The translations under genes were made by a program, and so were the position numbers. 64,000 nt of DNA from Photobacterium leiognathi (lineage in GTDB: Bacteria > Pseudomonadota > Gammaproteobacteria > Enterobacterales > Vibrionaceae), in the NCBI RefSeq assembly GCF_030685535.1, contig NZ_CP131601.1:496001-560000 (forward strand), written 5' to 3'. Shown here piece after piece: positions 61,406 to 64,000 of this stretch (the first letter of the stretch is position 1; every line of letters starts with the position of its first letter). Under the pieces are notes generated by a model that ran no database searches, was not told the DNA's origin, and saw nothing but the letters and a program-made list of their open reading frames with translations.

Positions 61406-61487
61406 ATGAAGGGTGAATAATCTGAAAAGAAATGCTTTTAAGTTGAATAGAAAAGACGATTTTTACGAAAAATAAGAGGAAAAAAAG

Positions 61488-61868
61488 ATGAAGCTAATCT
61501 CTACGCTAGGTGTGATTTCTGTTGTTTTTCTATCTGGCTGTGTCACACAGTCCTCTTTGATCAGCAAAGGAAATTTTGAAAAGCTCGGTTTTTATGACGG
61601 TGCTGGTGGTCGAGTTGCGCTAACGACAGAAAAACTAGATAAAATTTCAGATAAATATGACGCGACGGAAACGCCTAATCATCAAGAATATATGCAAGGC
61701 TATAATAAAGGTCGTGATAACTACTGCTCGATTGAGCATGTATTGCAGTTAGGTGAGCAAGGGGATTCAAATTGGGGAATCTGTGAATATCGTAGTGAAG
61801 TCCCATTATTTAAAGCAAAATGGCAACAAGGTTTTGAGCGTTATATGTCACGCGAGCCAATATTATAA
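61488..61868 (+). CDS. YfiL-like lipoprotein (probable DUF2799)
   Basis: Small predicted lipoprotein, 126 residues. Signal with lipobox VFLSGC (Cys about residue 18). Body with FYDGAGGRV, YMQGYNKGRDNYC and W-QGFERYM blocks resembling DUF2799 proteins such as E. coli YfiL, which also lies next to aroF. Good ribosome-binding site (AGAGGAAA). Function unknown. It could share the FNR box with the divergent asr operon. Family assignment is from memory of the pattern. Confidence 0.75.
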   Translation: MKLISTLGVISVVFLSGCVTQSSLISKGNFEKLGFYDGAGGRVALTTEKLDKISDKYDATETPNHQEYMQGYNKGRDNYCSIEHVLQLGEQGDSNWGICEYRSEVPLFKAKWQQGFERYMSREPIL

Positions 61869-61889
61869 TTATACGAAAAAGAATGATGA

Positions 61890-61930
61890 AATAAGGGCGG
61901 GCACAGTCAGTTTGTTCGCTCTTATTTTTT
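61890..61930 (+). terminator. Terminator after the YfiL-like gene
   Basis: AATAAGGGCG (61890-61899) / CGCTCTTATT (61917-61926), one G-U pair, followed by TTTT. Confidence 0.75.
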
Positions 61931-61945
61931 GCATTGAATTAGCGG

Positions 61946-61983
61946 TGTAAATTTTTTTTTACAAGTGGTATTTTTTATTTACA
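61946..61983. promoter_or_regulatory. TyrR boxes (strong plus weak) upstream of aroF
   Basis: TGTAAATTTTTTTTTACA (61946-61963) is a perfect TGTAAA-N6-TTTACA TyrR box. A second, weaker one (TGGTAT-N6-TTTACA, 61966-61983) follows exactly 20 bases on, i.e. on the same helix face. This is the arrangement used for Tyr-dependent repression of aroF-tyrA. Confidence 0.8.
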
Positions 61984-61989
61984 GTGCTA

Positions 61990-62019
61990 TTGCATTAAAC
62001 CATCAAGGCTTGTTATGTT
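61990..62019 (+). promoter_or_regulatory. Predicted aroF promoter
   Basis: TTGCAT (61990-61995), 18-base spacer, TATGTT (62014-62019), just downstream of the TyrR boxes. Confidence 0.5.
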
Positions 62020-62105
62020 TGTTAGCATGATGTTACTAATGGATATAGTGATAACGGAACAAGGATTGTGTTTCGCGCTAACAAATCAACGACAGGGATG
62101 CCACT

Positions 62106-63176
62106 ATGCAAAAAGACCAACTCAATAATGTTCATATCGAAGATGAATCTGTTCTTATTACGCCTGCAAAGCTAAAACAAAACCTACCTGTTTCAGAACA
62201 AGCATTGTCTTTTGTTGAGCAATCCCGTGAAACTATCGCAGATATTATTCACAAGCGAGATCATCGTTTACTGGTTGTATGTGGACCGTGCTCCATTCAT
62301 GATGTAGAGCAAGCCAAAGCTTATGGACAGAAGTTAAAGCAGTTAGCAGAAGAGCTTAGTGATCAACTTTACATTGTGATGCGCGTATATTTTGAAAAGC
62401 CGCGTACCACAGTCGGTTGGAAAGGATTGATTAACGACCCACATATTGATGGCTCTTTTGCCGTCGAAGAAGGTTTGCATATTGGTCGTCAATTATTAGT
62501 CGACTTAGTAGAAGAAGGTATTCCTTTAGCAACTGAAGCCCTGGATCCAATTAGTCCGCAGTACCTAGGTGATTTATTTAGCTGGGCAGCTATTGGCGCA
62601 CGTACTACCGAATCACAAACACACCGTGAAATGGCAAGCGGTTTATCCATGCCAGTTGGCTTTAAAAATGGTACAGATGGTAGCTTGGCAACTGCGATTA
62701 ATGCGATGCAGGCGGCAGCATCAGGTCATAAGTTTATGGGTATTAATCCCGAGGGGCAGGTTGCATTACTCAATACCCAAGGTAACCCTGATGGTCACGT
62801 TATCTTACGTGGTGGTAAGCAAACCAACTATGATTCTGTTTCAGTAAGAGAATGTGAAAACGAGATGGTTGCATCAGGTCTTTCTCCTGCCTTAATGGTA
62901 GACTGTAGCCATGCCAATTCTCGTAAAGACTATCGTCGCCAGCCTCTAGTTGCTGAAGATGTTATTCATCAGATCCGTGAAGGAAATAAGTCTATTATTG
63001 GATTGATGATTGAAAGTCATCTGAATGAAGGAAATCAAAGTGCTGATCTTCCTCGTGATGAGATGAAATACGGTGTATCGATAACTGATGCATGTATTAG
63101 TTGGGAAACGACAGAACAACTATTGCGTCAGGCACATAAGGAATTAGTGCCGTTTTTACAAGATCGAATTAAATAA
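62106..63176 (+). CDS. aroF: 3-deoxy-7-phosphoheptulonate synthase (Tyr-sensitive type)
   Basis: First enzyme of the shikimate pathway, joining PEP and erythrose 4-phosphate. 356 residues, closest to E. coli AroF from the first residues (MQKDQLNNVHIEDESVL). LVVCGPCSIHD, MRVYFEKPRTTVGWKGLINDP and MVDCSHANSRKDYRRQP (metal and substrate ligands) are intact. GGGATG precedes the ATG. The partner tyrA follows after 19 bases and the TyrR boxes precede it, supporting Tyr control. Confidence 0.97.
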   Translation: MQKDQLNNVHIEDESVLITPAKLKQNLPVSEQALSFVEQSRETIADIIHKRDHRLLVVCGPCSIHDVEQAKAYGQKLKQLAEELSDQLYIVMRVYFEKPRTTVGWKGLINDPHIDGSFAVEEGLHIGRQLLVDLVEEGIPLATEALDPISPQYLGDLFSWAAIGARTTESQTHREMASGLSMPVGFKNGTDGSLATAINAMQAAASGHKFMGINPEGQVALLNTQGNPDGHVILRGGKQTNYDSVSVRECENEMVASGLSPALMVDCSHANSRKDYRRQPLVAEDVIHQIREGNKSIIGLMIESHLNEGNQSADLPRDEMKYGVSITDACISWETTEQLLRQAHKELVPFLQDRIK

Positions 63177-63195
63177 TTACGGATAGAAAGAAATC

Positions 63196-64000
63196 ATGGT
63201 TGCTGAGTTAAGCAAATTAAGAGATCAAATTGACGATGTCGATCGTCAAATGGTTGAGCTATTAGCTCAACGTCTTGCATTAGTCGAGCAAGTGGGCGTG
63301 GTAAAAAGCCAGCATGGTTTACCTATTTATGCGCCAGATCGTGAAGCGGCCATGTTGGCTTCTCGTCGTGAAGAAGCAGAACGTAAAGGTGTGCAAGCGG
63401 ATTTGATTGAAGATGTACTTCGCCGAACGATGCGAGAGTCATATTCCAGTGAAAATGATTCAGGCTTTAAGTGTTTAAACCCTGAATTACGACCTATTGT
63501 GATCGTTGGTGGTAATGGGCAATTAGGTAAATTATTTAATCGCTTACTGACGTTATCAGGCTATCAAGTAAAAGTATTAGGCAGCCAAGACTGGGATCGT
63601 GCAGATGAGATCTTGCATGATGCGGGTATGGTGATTGTCTCTGTACCTATCCACTTAACAGAGTCTGTGATCGCAAAGCTAGGTAACTTACCAGAAGATT
63701 GCTTACTTGCTGATTTAACATCGGTGAAAAGTGGTCCATTACAGGCAATGCTGGAAGTACACAAAGGCCCTGTGGTTGGTCTGCACCCAATGTTTGGTCC
63801 TGATATTCCAAGTCTGGCAAAACAGGTGATTGTGTACTGTGATGGTCGTAACCCTGAAAGTTACCAGTGGTTACTGGAGCAATTTCAGATTTGGGGCGCA
63901 ACGCTAAATCGTATCAGTGCGATTGAACATGATCAGGGCATGACCTTGATCCAGGCGCTACGTCACTTTACGTCTTTTGTTTACGGTGTTCACCTTGCTG
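63196..64000 (+). CDS. tyrA: Chorismate mutase / prephenate dehydrogenase (3' end outside window)
   Basis: Bifunctional enzyme of tyrosine synthesis. ATG 63196 ([23 protein letters not shown]). The AroQ mutase domain spans about residues 1-90 ([16 protein letters not shown]), then the NAD-binding prephenate dehydrogenase domain ([24 protein letters not shown]). The frame is open to the window edge, so about 268 of ~375 residues are seen. Second gene of the aroF-tyrA operon. Confidence 0.96.
   Translation, partial: MVAELSKLRDQIDDVDRQMVELLAQRLALVEQVGVVKSQHGLPIYAPDREAAMLASRREEAERKGVQADLIEDVLRRTMRESYSSENDSGFKCLNPELRPIVIVGGNGQLGKLFNRLLTLSGYQVKVLGSQDWDRADEILHDAGMVIVSVPIHLTESVIAKLGNLPEDCLLADLTSVKSGPLQAMLEVHKGPVVGLHPMFGPDIPSLAKQVIVYCDGRNPESYQWLLEQFQIWGATLNRISAIEHDQGMTLIQALRHFTSFVYGVHLA

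Overview
The window is chromosomal DNA from a gamma-proteobacterium of the Vibrionaceae, most likely Photobacterium. The proteins are close to E. coli and Vibrio orthologues, gene order is Vibrio-like (recA...alaS-lysC-csrA-tRNA-oadGAB; gshA...luxS; ffh-rpsP-rimM-trmD-rplS), base composition is moderately AT-rich, and a tRNA array is strongly amplified. Species is inference; no rRNA is present.

Layout. 1-2711: end of rpoE with rseA-rseB-rseC (envelope stress). 2789-9042: lepA, lepB, rnc, era, recO, pdxJ, acpS, tightly packed. 9129-15670: barA on the minus strand, divergent from rlmD and relA. 15876-16936: a small AT-rich accessory cluster of three unrecognised secreted or membrane ORFs, one Cys-rich and one His/Cys-rich, with its own promoter and terminator, between relA and mazG. 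17037-27345: mazG, pyrG, eno, ftsB, ispD, ispF, truD, surE, pcm, nlpD, rpoS. 27456-30035: mutS (minus). 30268-37748: pncC, recA (with a LexA box), a kch-type K+ channel where related genomes carry recX, alaS, lysC, csrA. 37997-39688: 13 tRNA genes (3 Ser-GCU, 10 Arg-ACG), the last eight Arg copies in a near-perfect 127-bp tandem repeat. 40138-43381: oadGAB sodium-pumping oxaloacetate decarboxylase. 43424-44926: a complete IS50-like IS4-family insertion with a 9-bp target duplication that splits the oad terminator. 45028-51463: yqaA-like gene, M16 peptidase, gshA, SLT lipoprotein, luxS. 51523-53694: yfjD and ypjD (minus). 53903-57409: ffh, rpsP, rimM, trmD, rplS. 57551-61268: cobA-asrABC anaerobic sulfite reductase operon (minus) with a perfect FNR-type palindrome upstream. 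61488 to the end: a YfiL-like lipoprotein, aroF with TyrR boxes, and tyrA cut by the window edge.

The genes group into stress and global regulation (RpoE/RseABC, RpoS, RelA, BarA, CsrA, LuxS, RecA), translation and tRNA supply (LepA, Era, RNase III, AlaS, Ffh, S16, L19, TrmD, RimM, tRNA array), and metabolism (CTP, enolase, MEP isoprenoid pathway, aspartokinase, aromatic amino acids, sulfite reduction).

Four conserved genes are interrupted, each by what looks like a single-base event: pdxJ (+1 frameshift), barA (in-frame TGA before the HPt domain), the M16 peptidase (+1 frameshift) and gshA (TAG in place of a conserved Trp codon). They are reported as disrupted genes over their full span; the sequence alone cannot tell true mutation from sequencing error.
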